Origin: JBCBSP01 sp964550935
GTDB taxonomy: Bacteria; Pseudomonadota; Alphaproteobacteria; Caulobacterales; Maricaulaceae
Assembly (NCBI GenBank): GCA_964550935.1
Contig: CAZKBB010000040.1
Span: forward strand, 1 to 25,036
Reading direction: 5' to 3'
DNA: 25,036 nt
Below the pieces are notes generated by a model. It did not search any database, was not told the DNA's origin, and saw nothing but the letters and a program-made list of their open reading frames with translations. Positions 8,078 to 15,647 of the stretch are shown here, one piece after another. Made by a program: the position numbers and the translations under genes. Each line of letters begins with the position of its first letter. Within the stretch, counting starts at the first letter, position 1.

Positions 8078-8482
8078 ATGTTCAGCTTTTTCGAAACTCA
8101 CAGGAAAGAGCTTCTCACGGCGCTTTTCGATCATTCGCCGATCGGCGTCTGTGTGATCGATTGAAACCACAACGTTGTGCGCTGCAACAGCGCGATGGAG
8201 CGCATCAACGATCGCATGCTGGCCGACGGCGACCGTTTCCACGGACCCACCGAGCATCCCCAGATCCAGGCGAAGGTTCGCCAGCACGTCGATATCGTGC
8301 TCGGTCTCGGCGAGGCGGAGCTGAACGTCTTCGTCAAGTGCCCGCTAAGGGCGGGCGACGGAGCGCGGCGCTTCCTGTGCGACTATCTTCCGCTTCAGAC
8401 CGATGGCGAGGTCCGCCATGTCGTCGCACTGGTGCGCGAAGTGGAGCGGCCGATCGACGGCGGCGCGGCGCTTGTCGGCTAA
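8078..8482 (+). pseudogene. PAS-like sensory protein gene interrupted by an in-frame TGA
   Basis: From ATG 8078 to TAA 8480-8482 there are 135 codons in one frame, broken only by a TGA at 8162-8164 (codon 29). The reading before it, MFSFFETHRKELLTALFDHS then PIGVCVID, and after it, NHNVVRCNSAMERINDRML, join into a textbook PAS start in which the TGA would sit where Arg or Trp is expected. A CGA-to-TGA transition is the simplest origin. The rest (AELNVFVKCPLRAGDGARRF, YLPLQTDGEVRHVVALVREVE) looks like the PAS beta-sheet core ending at a domain boundary. There is no output domain, so the intact form would be a stand-alone PAS protein. It lies 100 bases after tRNA-Lys and ends 7 bases before the convergent recQ. 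Nonsense mutation is the default reading; read-through is not excluded. Confidence 0.68.
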
Positions 8483-8489
8483 AACGCGC

Positions 8490-10331
8490 CTAATCGCCCG
8501 CGGCGATCACCTCCAAAAACGCCTCGCCATAGCGCTTCAGCTTCGTGGCGCCGACGCCGAACACGCCGGCCATCTCCTCCAGCGATGCGGGCCGCTCCTT
8601 GGCGAGCTGCACCAATGTGCGGTCCGAGAACACCGTATAGGCGGGCTTGCCCGTGTCCTTGGCGAGTTGGAGCCGCAAGGTCTTTAGCGCGTCGTAGAGG
8701 GCGCGATCACGCTCCGACAGCTCGCCCGCCTCGGATGCGCGCGGCGCGGCTTTGGCCGTGCGCGCGCTGCGGCGGTCTTCGGGCGGGCGCAGCGCGATGG
8801 TCTCGCGCCCGAGCAAAATCGACTTGCCGCGCGGGGTAATCACCCACTCGCCATGGCCGTCGATCGGCTGGCGGATCGCGCCGGCGGCGAAGAGCTGGCG
8901 AAATACGCCGCTCCATTCATCTTTCGACAAATCCGCCCCGACGCCGAACGTGGGCAGGGCGTCATGGCCGCGCGCGGCGATCTTGTCGGTGCGCACCCCG
9001 CGCAGCACGTTGATCAGGTGCTCAATTCCGAAGCGCTGGCCGGTGCGCGCGATCGCCGACATCGCCTTCTGGGCGAGCACCGTGCCGTCGATCAGGGCTG
9101 GCGGGTCGTCGCACAGATCGCATGCGCCGCACGGCTCGGGCGTTTCGCCGAAATAACCGAGCAGCGTGATGCGGCGGCAGCGCGGCGCCTCGCAATAGGC
9201 GATGAGCGCGTCGAGGCGGCGCAGCTCCATGCGCCGGCGCTCCTCGTCCATCTCGCTCTCTGCGATCTGCCGACGGCGCAGCGCAGCGTCGGCGAGCGAC
9301 CAGAGCATGAGCGTGTCGGACGGCTCGCCGTCGCGACCCGCCCGGCCGATCTCCTGATAGTAGGCCTCCACCGACTTCGGCAGCGCGGCGTGGGCCACGA
9401 AGCGCACATCGGGTTTGTCCACGCCCATGCCGAAGGCGATGGTGGCGCACATCACCACCGCCTCGCCGGTGACGAACCGGTCCTGGTTGGCCGAGCGCAC
9501 CTCCGGGTCGAGGCCGGCGTGATAGGGCAGGGCGTCGACGCCTTTTGCGCGCAGGTGTTCGGCGGTTTCCTCACAAGCCTTGCGGCTGGCGCAGTAGATG
9601 ATGCCTGCGCGCCCGCGCCGCGCGCCGACAAAGGCGTCGAGCTGGTCGCGCCCGCGCGATCGCGCCGCGACCGCCAGATGCAGGTTCGGCCGGTCGAAGC
9701 CCGCCACGAACTCGGTCGGTTCAGCCTTGAAGATCCGCCCGGCGATGTCGCGGCGCGCGGCTTCGTCGGCGGTCGCGGTGAAGGCGGTGATCTGCCGCGC
9801 GCCGGCGGCGTCAGCGAACTCGGCGATGCGCAGATAGTCCGGGCGGAAATCGTGGCCCCATTGGGAGACGCAGTGGGCCTCGTCGACGGCGATCATCTCA
9901 AGGCCCGCCCGCCCGAGGCGCTGAGCCAAGCCCGGCGCGCCGAGGCGTTCCGGCGCAAGATAGAGAAGGCGCAGGCGCCCGTCGTCGAGCGCGTCCCAGA
10001 CACGATCGCGATCCTCCGGCGTGTCAGCGCTCGTCAAGCGCCCCGCCTCGACGCCGTTGGCGCGCAGCGCCTCCACCTGATCGCGCATTAAGGCGATCAG
10101 CGGTGAAATCACGACGGTCAGCCCGCCGCGCACGATGGCCGGCAGCTGGTAGCACAGCGACTTGCCGCGCCCGGTCGGCATGACCGCGAGCACGTCGCGC
10201 CCGTTCATCACAGCCTCGATGATCTCGCCTTGACCTTCGCGGAAGCGATCGAAGCCGAACACGGTCTTCATCGCCGCGCGGGCCGTTTCCAGATCGGGGC
10301 CGTAGTCGGTGCGGGAATCAGCGAGCGCCAT
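8490..10331 (-). CDS. recQ: ATP-dependent DNA helicase RecQ
   Basis: RecQ unwinds DNA 3'-to-5' in recombination and fork repair. The product is 613 residues from ATG 10331, matching full-length bacterial RecQ. The helicase core shows GFDRFREGQGEII (motif 0), Walker A MPTGRGKS at 51-58 (the second glycine of the common GGGKS is Arg here), DEAHCVSQWGHDFRPDY from 150, TAFTATAD and EIGRAGRDG. Four cysteines of the RecQ zinc-binding domain are present (CEAPRC, then CGACDLC). The winged-helix RQC region follows. The last ~75 residues form an HRDC domain (ALYDALKTLRLQLA, VFGVGATKLKRYGEAFLEVI). It is divergent from the CoA-transferase gene across a 108-base gap and convergent with the broken PAS gene. 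Confidence 0.97.
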   Translation of the reverse strand: MALADSRTDYGPDLETARAAMKTVFGFDRFREGQGEIIEAVMNGRDVLAVMPTGRGKSLCYQLPAIVRGGLTVVISPLIALMRDQVEALRANGVEAGRLTSADTPEDRDRVWDALDDGRLRLLYLAPERLGAPGLAQRLGRAGLEMIAVDEAHCVSQWGHDFRPDYLRIAEFADAAGARQITAFTATADEAARRDIAGRIFKAEPTEFVAGFDRPNLHLAVAARSRGRDQLDAFVGARRGRAGIIYCASRKACEETAEHLRAKGVDALPYHAGLDPEVRSANQDRFVTGEAVVMCATIAFGMGVDKPDVRFVAHAALPKSVEAYYQEIGRAGRDGEPSDTLMLWSLADAALRRRQIAESEMDEERRRMELRRLDALIAYCEAPRCRRITLLGYFGETPEPCGACDLCDDPPALIDGTVLAQKAMSAIARTGQRFGIEHLINVLRGVRTDKIAARGHDALPTFGVGADLSKDEWSGVFRQLFAAGAIRQPIDGHGEWVITPRGKSILLGRETIALRPPEDRRSARTAKAAPRASEAGELSERDRALYDALKTLRLQLAKDTGKPAYTVFSDRTLVQLAKERPASLEEMAGVFGVGATKLKRYGEAFLEVIAAGD

Positions 10332-10439
10332 ATTCCGATGCTAGGCGTTGAGCCGTGCCGCGAACAGGCGCGCTCTTGCCTCGGCTGCAGCGCGGGGCTA
10401 ACCGCTTCGACCGCTCACAGCGCATGAAGGACGCCCGCT

Positions 10440-11666
10440 ATGACTGAGCCCGCAGCGGCGCCGACCGGCGCCTTGTCCCATGTCAGGGTGCTCGACCTCT
10501 CCCGCGTGCTCGCAGGGCCCTGGTGCGCTCAAATGCTCGGCGATCTCGGCGCGGACGTGATCAAGGTGGAGAACCCGGATGGCGGCGACGACACGCGCGG
10601 CTGGGGACCGCCCTTCGTTCAAAACGCCGAAGGCGAGCAGACCGACGCGGCGTATTATCTGTGCGCGAACCGGAACAAGCGCTCCGTCGCGGTGAACCTG
10701 CGCGAGCCTGACGGCCAGGCGCTGATCCGCGAACTCGCCGCGCAGAGCGACGTTGTCATCGAGAATTTCCGCGCCGGCGCGCTGAAGCGTTACGGGCTTG
10801 ATTTCGAGAGCCTGCGCGCGGTTCGCGAGGACCTGATCTACTGCTCGATCACAGGGTTCGGGCATACCGGGCCTGAGGCCGACACGCCCGGCTACGACTT
10901 TCTGATTCAGGCTATGGGTGGTTTGATGAGCGTGACCGGGGAGGACCATCCCATGAAGGTCGGCGTGCCGGCGGCCGATCTGTTCACGGGCGTCTATGCC
11001 GCGAGCGCGATCATGGCTGCGTTGATCGCGCGCGATCGCGGGCTGGGCGGGCAGCATATCGACATGGCGCTCTACGACACCCAGCTCTCCATGCTCGCCA
11101 ACCAGGCTGAGAACGCGCTCGTGTCGGGTCGCGCGCCCGGGCGGATGGGCAATCGTCACCCTAACATCGTGCCCTATCAGGACTTTAAGACCAGCGACGG
11201 CGTGATCGCCGTGGCGGTCGGGGCGGACCGCCAGTTTGAGCGTTTCGCCCACGCGCTAGGCCAGCCGCACTGGGCGAGCCGTCCCGATTACGCCACCAAC
11301 GCGGCGCGCGTGGGCGCCCGGGACGCCCTGGTGCGCGAGATCCAGGCGGTTCTAGAGACCGACACGACGCAGGTCTGGCTTGAGCGGATCAGCGCGGCCG
11401 GGGTTCCGTGCGGCCCCGTGCGCGATGTCGCTGAAGCTCTTACGTCCCATCAAGCGCGTGCGCGCGGCCTTGTTGTGGAGCTTGAGCGCGAGGACGGCGT
11501 CCGCGCACCCGTCGTGGCCAGTCCGATGCGTCTGAGCGCGACGCCGCCGGCTTACGACACGGCGCCGCCCGCACTTGGCGCGCACACGCGCGAAGTGTTG
11601 CGCGAACGCCTCGGCTGGTCTGAAAACCGGATAAACCGCCTCTTCGCGCAAGGCGTCATCGCCTGA
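10440..11666 (+). CDS. CaiB/BaiF class III CoA-transferase
   Basis: The product is 408 residues, typical for family III CoA-transferases, which move CoA between carboxylic acids through an aspartyl-CoA intermediate. The N-terminus has the hallmark VRVLDLSRVLAGPWCAQMLGDLGADVIKVE (described across residues 15-44). DDTRGWGPPF, NKRSVAVNLREP, SDVVIENFRAGALKRYGL and SITGFGHTGPEADTPGYDF follow. The likely catalytic aspartate is Asp213 in IDMALYDTQL. The C-terminal part (GRMGNRHPNIVPYQDF, AAGVPCGPVRDV) is also standard. The substrate pair cannot be read from the sequence; succinyl- or formyl-type donors are possible. It is transcribed alone, divergent from recQ, and is followed by a hairpin plus T-run before ompA. 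Confidence 0.94.
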   Translation: MTEPAAAPTGALSHVRVLDLSRVLAGPWCAQMLGDLGADVIKVENPDGGDDTRGWGPPFVQNAEGEQTDAAYYLCANRNKRSVAVNLREPDGQALIRELAAQSDVVIENFRAGALKRYGLDFESLRAVREDLIYCSITGFGHTGPEADTPGYDFLIQAMGGLMSVTGEDHPMKVGVPAADLFTGVYAASAIMAALIARDRGLGGQHIDMALYDTQLSMLANQAENALVSGRAPGRMGNRHPNIVPYQDFKTSDGVIAVAVGADRQFERFAHALGQPHWASRPDYATNAARVGARDALVREIQAVLETDTTQVWLERISAAGVPCGPVRDVAEALTSHQARARGLVVELEREDGVRAPVVASPMRLSATPPAYDTAPPALGAHTREVLRERLGWSENRINRLFAQGVIA

Positions 11667-11730
11667 CACGCCCGTAATCGCCTCGCAAACGCTGGCGAAG
11701 CCAAGGCAAATGGGGTATCGATAACGAGGA

Positions 11731-11775
11731 ACGTCCTGAACGGCCGTTCGTTCGTCTGCTGTCAGGCGTTTTTAG
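11731..11775 (+). terminator. Possible intrinsic terminator between the CoA-transferase gene and ompA
   Basis: ACG-t-CCTGA (11731-11739) can pair with TCAGGCGT (11762-11769) with one bulged T. The stem encloses a 22-base loop that itself holds ACGGCCGT, and it runs into TTTTT at 11769-11773. The long loop makes this a weak case; it could instead be part of the ompA leader. Confidence 0.35.
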
Positions 11776-11814
11776 TTTTAACCAAGGACGGGTCGTCCGT
11801 CCGAAGGGGGAAGA

Positions 11815-12876
11815 ATGAAGTATACGCTTCTTTCGGCCGCCGCCGCCGGAGCCATCCTCGCCGCGCCCGCTATGGCGCAGGCCGACGAGGGTTGGTATGT
11901 CCGGGGCGCGCTCGGCTATGGCGCGCCCGGTGACGCTGACGTCTCGGGCGGCCTGAACGGCGAAATCCAGGGCGAAGGCGATCTGCGCGAAGCGCTGGCG
12001 CTCGGCTATCAGTGGTCCAACGGCTTCCGCCTCGACGGCGAGCTGGCGCACCGCTTCAACGATACGGGTCGGGTCGGGAACTTCCCGGCGAGCCACTCCG
12101 ATATTCACGCCTGGTCACTGATGCTCTCGGGCATCTACGAGTTCAACCAGGGCAGCTGGTGGCGTCCGTATCTCGGCGCGGGTCTGGGCTGGGTTCAGTC
12201 CGACATCTCCGCGGCCGGCTGGAGCGGTCAGATCCCCGGTTCGGGCACCTTCAACGTCATTCAGGACTCCGACAACGCGCTCGGCTATCAGCTGATCGCG
12301 GGCATCGGCTGGTCGCTGACCCGGAACCTGACGCTGGACACCGAGTACCGCTATTTCGGCTACGGCGAGACGGACTACGTGTCGCCGGACACAGAGGTGG
12401 GCGATCTCGCCGGCCACGAGGCGTGGATCGGCTTGCGCTACCTCTTCGCCGCGCCCCCGCCGCCTCCGCCTCCGCCCCCGCCGCCTCCGCCGCCGCCCCC
12501 GCCGCCTCCGCCTCCGCCGCCGCCTCCGCCGGCGTGTGAGGATGTCGGCTTCGTGGTGTACTTCGAGTGGGATCGCTCGAACCTCACCGACCAAGCCGAG
12601 CAGGTGATCCGTCAGGCCGTGCGCCAGGCGGAAGAGTGCGGCGTGGCTTCGGTGAACATCGCCGGTCACGCGGACCGTTCGGGTCCGGCCTCCTACAATG
12701 TGGGCCTGTCCGAGCGTCGCGCCCGCACGGTGCGGGACGAGCTTGTGCGCCTCGGTGTGCCGGCTTCGTCGCTCTCGCTTGAAGCGTTCGGCGAAAGCCG
12801 CCCGGCCGTCCAGACCCCGGACGGCGTGCGCGAGCCGCTGAACCGCCGCTCGGAGGTGACGATCGACCTGCGCTAA
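11815..12876 (+). CDS. OmpA-family outer-membrane protein with poly-proline linker
   Basis: The product is 353 residues and tethers the outer membrane to peptidoglycan. An AAGGGGGAAGA ribosome site precedes ATG 11815. Residues 1-21 are a signal peptide ending in AMA. Residues ~25-212 form an OmpA/OprF-like eight-stranded barrel with alternating aromatic strands (WYVRGALGYG, WWRPYLGAGLGWV, LTLDTEYRYFGYGETDY, EAWIGLRYLF). Residues 214-239 are 26 consecutive prolines. Residues ~241-353 are an OmpA C-terminal domain with VVYFEWDRSNLTDQAEQVI, NIAGHADRSGPASYNVGLSE and EPLNRRSEVTIDLR. The HADRSG aspartate and the SERRA arginine are the expected diaminopimelate contacts. Translating the proline run would depend on elongation factor P. 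The gene stands alone with its own terminator. Confidence 0.95.
   Translation: MKYTLLSAAAAGAILAAPAMAQADEGWYVRGALGYGAPGDADVSGGLNGEIQGEGDLREALALGYQWSNGFRLDGELAHRFNDTGRVGNFPASHSDIHAWSLMLSGIYEFNQGSWWRPYLGAGLGWVQSDISAAGWSGQIPGSGTFNVIQDSDNALGYQLIAGIGWSLTRNLTLDTEYRYFGYGETDYVSPDTEVGDLAGHEAWIGLRYLFAAPPPPPPPPPPPPPPPPPPPPPPPPPPACEDVGFVVYFEWDRSNLTDQAEQVIRQAVRQAEECGVASVNIAGHADRSGPASYNVGLSERRARTVRDELVRLGVPASSLSLEAFGESRPAVQTPDGVREPLNRRSEVTIDLR
12454..12531 (+). repeat. In-frame proline-codon tract (26 CCN codons) in the OmpA-like gene
   Basis: There are 26 consecutive proline codons using CCG, CCT and CCC in an irregular mix (for example CCG CCT CCG CCT), with no CCA. The tract is low complexity and prone to slippage in steps of three, but the mixed codons make it less unstable than a pure repeat. 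The opposite strand reads as poly-Arg/Gly and explains a long spurious frame there. Confidence 0.95.
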
Positions 12877-12903
12877 GCGCAGCCGGTCACCACACGACAG
12901 GGA

Positions 12904-12938
12904 ACGGCCCGGCGAAGTTCGCCGGGCCGTTTTCTTTT
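12904..12938 (+). terminator. Intrinsic terminator after the OmpA-like gene
   Basis: A 13-base perfect inverted repeat, ACGGCCCGGCGAA (12904-12916) and TTCGCCGGGCCGT (12918-12930), is followed at once by TTTTCTTTT. It lies 27 bases past the stop codon. The innermost pairs must open to form a loop. This is a textbook rho-independent terminator. Confidence 0.92.
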
Positions 12939-13030
12939 GCGTCGCAATATGCGCCCACCGCCGGCCGCACGCCCCACTCGGGTTGATTCTCGCCCGGCGC
13001 GGGCGCAAGAAGCCGGGACGTCCCCACCCG

Positions 13031-13052
13031 GAGTCGCGTTCGCTCGCGGCTC
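13031..13052 (+). promoter_or_regulatory. Hairpin in the leader of the AST operon
   Basis: GAGTCGCG (13031-13038) pairs with CGCGGCTC (13045-13052) around a six-base loop (one G-T pair). It lies 21 bases before the ATG of the first operon gene. A second short hairpin, GCCCG-gcg-CGGGC (12992-13004), lies further upstream. No match to a known riboswitch consensus was recognised, so a regulatory role is a guess. Confidence 0.35.
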
Positions 13053-13073
13053 CGAGACAGAGCGAGCAGCGTT

Positions 13074-14366
13074 ATGAGCAAGCCGGAAACCCCGTACCGC
13101 AAGCGCCGGATCGACAGCCGCGAGCTGTCCCCGGAAACGCTCATGATGAGCTACGGCTTCGACGCGAAGCTGTCTGAAGGCTCGATCAAGCCTCCCATCT
13201 TCCAGACCTCGACCTTTGCGTTCTCCAGCGCTGAGGAGGGCGCGGCCTTCTTCCGCGTTATGGGCGGCAAGGCGGTCGACGGCGACCCGGCCGCGCCGGG
13301 GCTGATGTATTCGCGCTTCAACAACCCGAACGTGGAAGTGCTCGAAGACCGGCTCACGCTGTTCGACGGCGCTGACGAGGCGTGCGTGTTCTCTTCCGGC
13401 ATGGGCGCGATCTCGACCGTGCTGATGGCGTTCGCCCACGCGGGCGACGTGATCTTGCAGTCCACGCCGCTCTACGGCGGCACCGAGACGCTTCTTCGCA
13501 ACATCATGCCGCAATACGGCGTGACGCCGGTCGATTTCTTCGCCGGCGCGAACGAGCCGGAAATACGCGCCGAGCTTGAAAAGGCCGAGGCCAAGGGCCG
13601 GATCGCGGCGATCTATGTGGAGACGCCCACCAACCCGACCAATGAGGTCGTCGACCTCGCGCTCATGGCCAAGCTCGCCGACGAGTTAGGCGAGCGCCAA
13701 GGGTATCGCCCGCCGGTGATCGTGGACAACACCGTGCTTGGCCCGATCGGGCAGGCGCCGATCGGCAATGGCGGCGACATCGTGGTTTATTCGCTGACGA
13801 AGTATATCGGCGGACACTCCGACCTGATCGGCGGCGCGGCGATCGGCTCGTCCGAGCATATGGCCCCGGTGCGCAAGCTGCGCTCGGCGATCGGCACCAA
13901 TCTGGACCCGAACACCTGCTGGATGCTGGCGCGGTCTCTTGAGACGGTGAAGCTTCGTATGGGCGCGGCGTTCGACGGCGCGCGACATGTCGCGGAGTTC
14001 CTGCGCAACCATCCCAAGGTCGAGCGGGTCCGGTATCTGGGCTTTCTGGACAAGGGCTCGCGCGATTACGAGATCCACCACCGCCAGGCTGGAGAGAATT
14101 ACGGTTCGACCTTCTCCTTCGACGTTGCCGGCGGGCAGGAGGCGGCCTTCCGAATGCTGAATGCGCTGAAGGTCATCAAGCTGGCCGTCAGCCTCGGCGG
14201 CACGGAGAGCCTGATCTGTCATCCCGGCTCCACGACGCACTCCGGCGTCGATCCGGAGCTGCGCGAGCGCTGCGGCTTCAGCTCGGGCATGGTGCGGGTT
14301 TCGATCGGCGTGGAGAACGCTGACGACCTGATCTACGACTTCGAGCAGGCGCTGGAGAAAGCCTGA
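13074..14366 (+). CDS. Cystathionine gamma-synthase/methionine gamma-lyase family PLP enzyme
   Basis: The product is 430 residues, a fold-type I PLP enzyme of the Cys/Met metabolism family (gamma-synthase, gamma-lyase or O-acylhomoserine sulfhydrylase). Visible features are IKPPIFQTSTFAF (38-50), MYSRFNNPNVEVLEDRL (78-94), CVFSSGMGAIST (104-115, phosphate grip), PLYGGTETLL with the PLP-stacking Tyr134, VETPTNPTNEV, VDNT with Asp218, and the Schiff-base lysine Lys243 in YSLTKYIGGHSD. The C-terminus has LAVSLGGTESLICHPGSTTHSG, the family substrate-binding loop. It is slightly longer than average owing to an insertion around 60-78 (RVMGGKAVDGDPAAPG). It heads a co-directional run, 14 bases before the M20 gene. 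Exact reaction cannot be told from sequence; the arginine-catabolism setting hints at a catabolic lyase. Confidence 0.9.
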   Translation: MSKPETPYRKRRIDSRELSPETLMMSYGFDAKLSEGSIKPPIFQTSTFAFSSAEEGAAFFRVMGGKAVDGDPAAPGLMYSRFNNPNVEVLEDRLTLFDGADEACVFSSGMGAISTVLMAFAHAGDVILQSTPLYGGTETLLRNIMPQYGVTPVDFFAGANEPEIRAELEKAEAKGRIAAIYVETPTNPTNEVVDLALMAKLADELGERQGYRPPVIVDNTVLGPIGQAPIGNGGDIVVYSLTKYIGGHSDLIGGAAIGSSEHMAPVRKLRSAIGTNLDPNTCWMLARSLETVKLRMGAAFDGARHVAEFLRNHPKVERVRYLGFLDKGSRDYEIHHRQAGENYGSTFSFDVAGGQEAAFRMLNALKVIKLAVSLGGTESLICHPGSTTHSGVDPELRERCGFSSGMVRVSIGVENADDLIYDFEQALEKA

Positions 14367-14380
14367 CGGCGCGATCCTTC

Positions 14381-15637
14381 ATGACGGTTGAGATCTCCAC
14401 AGAGGAACGCGCGATCCTGGGCTGGGTCGAAAGCCGCGGCGATCACATGATCGACACGGTGAAGACGTGGTCGCGGATCAATTCCGGCAGCCGCAACCCG
14501 GACGGGTTGGAGCGGATGCGCTCGGAGCTTGGCGAGGCTTTCGCCGCGCTCGGCGGCGAGGTCAGCGCGGTCGATCTGGAGCCAAGCGAGATCGTGGAGG
14601 CCTCCGGCGAAGTGCGCACTGTGGAGTACACGCCGGCTACGCGCGTCACGGTTCGCCCGGACGCGGACATCAAAATCGTCCTGACGGGTCACTCCGACAC
14701 GGTGTTCCCGCCGGACTTCCACTTCCAGGATTGGACGCTGTGGGACGAAGACACCATCAACGGTCCCGGCGTGGCGGACATGAAGGGCGGGCTGCTCGTC
14801 ATGCTCTACGGGCTGCTCGCGCTGGAGCGCTCGCCCTGGCGCGATCAGGTCGGATATGACGTGTTGATCAGTCCCGACGAGGAGATCGGGTCTTTGGGCT
14901 CAGGCCCGCGGCTGGCCGAGCTTGGCGCGAAGGCGCACCTCGGCATGACTTACGAGCCTGCGCTGGCCGACGGCTCGCTAGCCGGCGCGCGCAAGGGCTC
15001 GGGCAACTTCTCGCTTCGCTGCAAGGGCAAGTCCGCCCATGCCGGCCGCGAGCACCATCTTGGCCGCAACGCCATCGTCGCGGCGGCGGATTTCGCTGCG
15101 AAGCTCGACCAGCTCAACGGCCGACGCGAACAGGTCACCTTCAACGTCTCGCGCATTGAGGGCGGCGGACCGCCGAACGTGGTTCCGGCCGTCGGCGTGA
15201 CGCGCTTCAATGTGCGCGTTGGCGACGAGGCCGACCGGGATTGGGCCGAGGCTGAGATCGCCAAGCTTGTCGCGCAGGCCGACGCTCGCGAGGGCATCGC
15301 GGCCGATCTCCATGGCGGTTTTACGCGTCCGCCCAAGCCCATGACTGCCGCGAACCGCCAGGTGTTCGAATGGACCCGCGCCGCCGGCGCAGCGCTGGGC
15401 CTCGACATCACGTGGGCCGACACCGGCGGGGTGTGCGAGGGCAATAATCTTTGGGCCTCGGGCTGCCCGAATGTCGATACGCTGGGCGTGCGCGGCGCCG
15501 ACATCCACTCCGATGAGGAGATCGCGAAGCTTTCAAGCTTTCCAGAGCGCGCCGCGCTGTCTGCGCTCATCTTGATGAAATTCGCCCGTGGCGAGTTCGA
15601 CGCCCGCTCCGCGCGCGCGCTCGCCTCGTCCAGCTAG
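14381..15637 (+). CDS. M20-family metallo-hydrolase, candidate succinylglutamate desuccinylase
   Basis: The product is 418 residues of the M20 peptidase/deacylase family (ArgE/DapE/CPG2 relatives), two-zinc enzymes that cleave N-acyl amino acids. All expected residues are present: His104 and Asp106 in TGHSDTVFP, Asp133 in GPGVADMKGG, general base Glu167 and ligand Glu168 in SPDEEIGS, Glu192 in MTYEPAL and His376 in GADIHSDEEI. The dimerisation/lid domain covers about 205-320 (KGKSAHAGREHHLGRNAI). No signal peptide is seen, so it is cytoplasmic. It sits between the PLP gene (14-base gap) and astA (10-base gap; its TAG overlaps the astA ribosome site). AstE, the usual last AST enzyme, is missing from the cluster, so this enzyme may hydrolyse N-succinylglutamate. 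That is inference; another acyl amino acid or a dipeptide is possible. Confidence 0.88.
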   Translation: MTVEISTEERAILGWVESRGDHMIDTVKTWSRINSGSRNPDGLERMRSELGEAFAALGGEVSAVDLEPSEIVEASGEVRTVEYTPATRVTVRPDADIKIVLTGHSDTVFPPDFHFQDWTLWDEDTINGPGVADMKGGLLVMLYGLLALERSPWRDQVGYDVLISPDEEIGSLGSGPRLAELGAKAHLGMTYEPALADGSLAGARKGSGNFSLRCKGKSAHAGREHHLGRNAIVAAADFAAKLDQLNGRREQVTFNVSRIEGGGPPNVVPAVGVTRFNVRVGDEADRDWAEAEIAKLVAQADAREGIAADLHGGFTRPPKPMTAANRQVFEWTRAAGAALGLDITWADTGGVCEGNNLWASGCPNVDTLGVRGADIHSDEEIAKLSSFPERAALSALILMKFARGEFDARSARALASSS

Positions 15638-15647
15638 GGGGATCGCC

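Noticed and set aside
8162..8193. Selenocysteine recoding of the TGA in the PAS gene
   Set aside because: The downstream hairpin has a three-base CAA loop, without the GGU-type loop and bulged U of bacterial SECIS elements. PAS proteins are not selenoproteins.
8853..10091. 412-codon plus-strand frame inside recQ
   Set aside because: It is fully antisense to RecQ, which has all helicase motifs; no motifs are seen in the plus frame.
12115..13008. 297-codon minus-strand frame with a long Arg/Gly run
   Set aside because: It is the mirror of the poly-proline tract and the OmpA domain on plus, and also crosses the terminator.
12977..13073. SAM-II or SAM/SAH riboswitch before the PLP gene
   Set aside because: The expected conserved cores were looked for by eye and not found; only simple hairpins are present.
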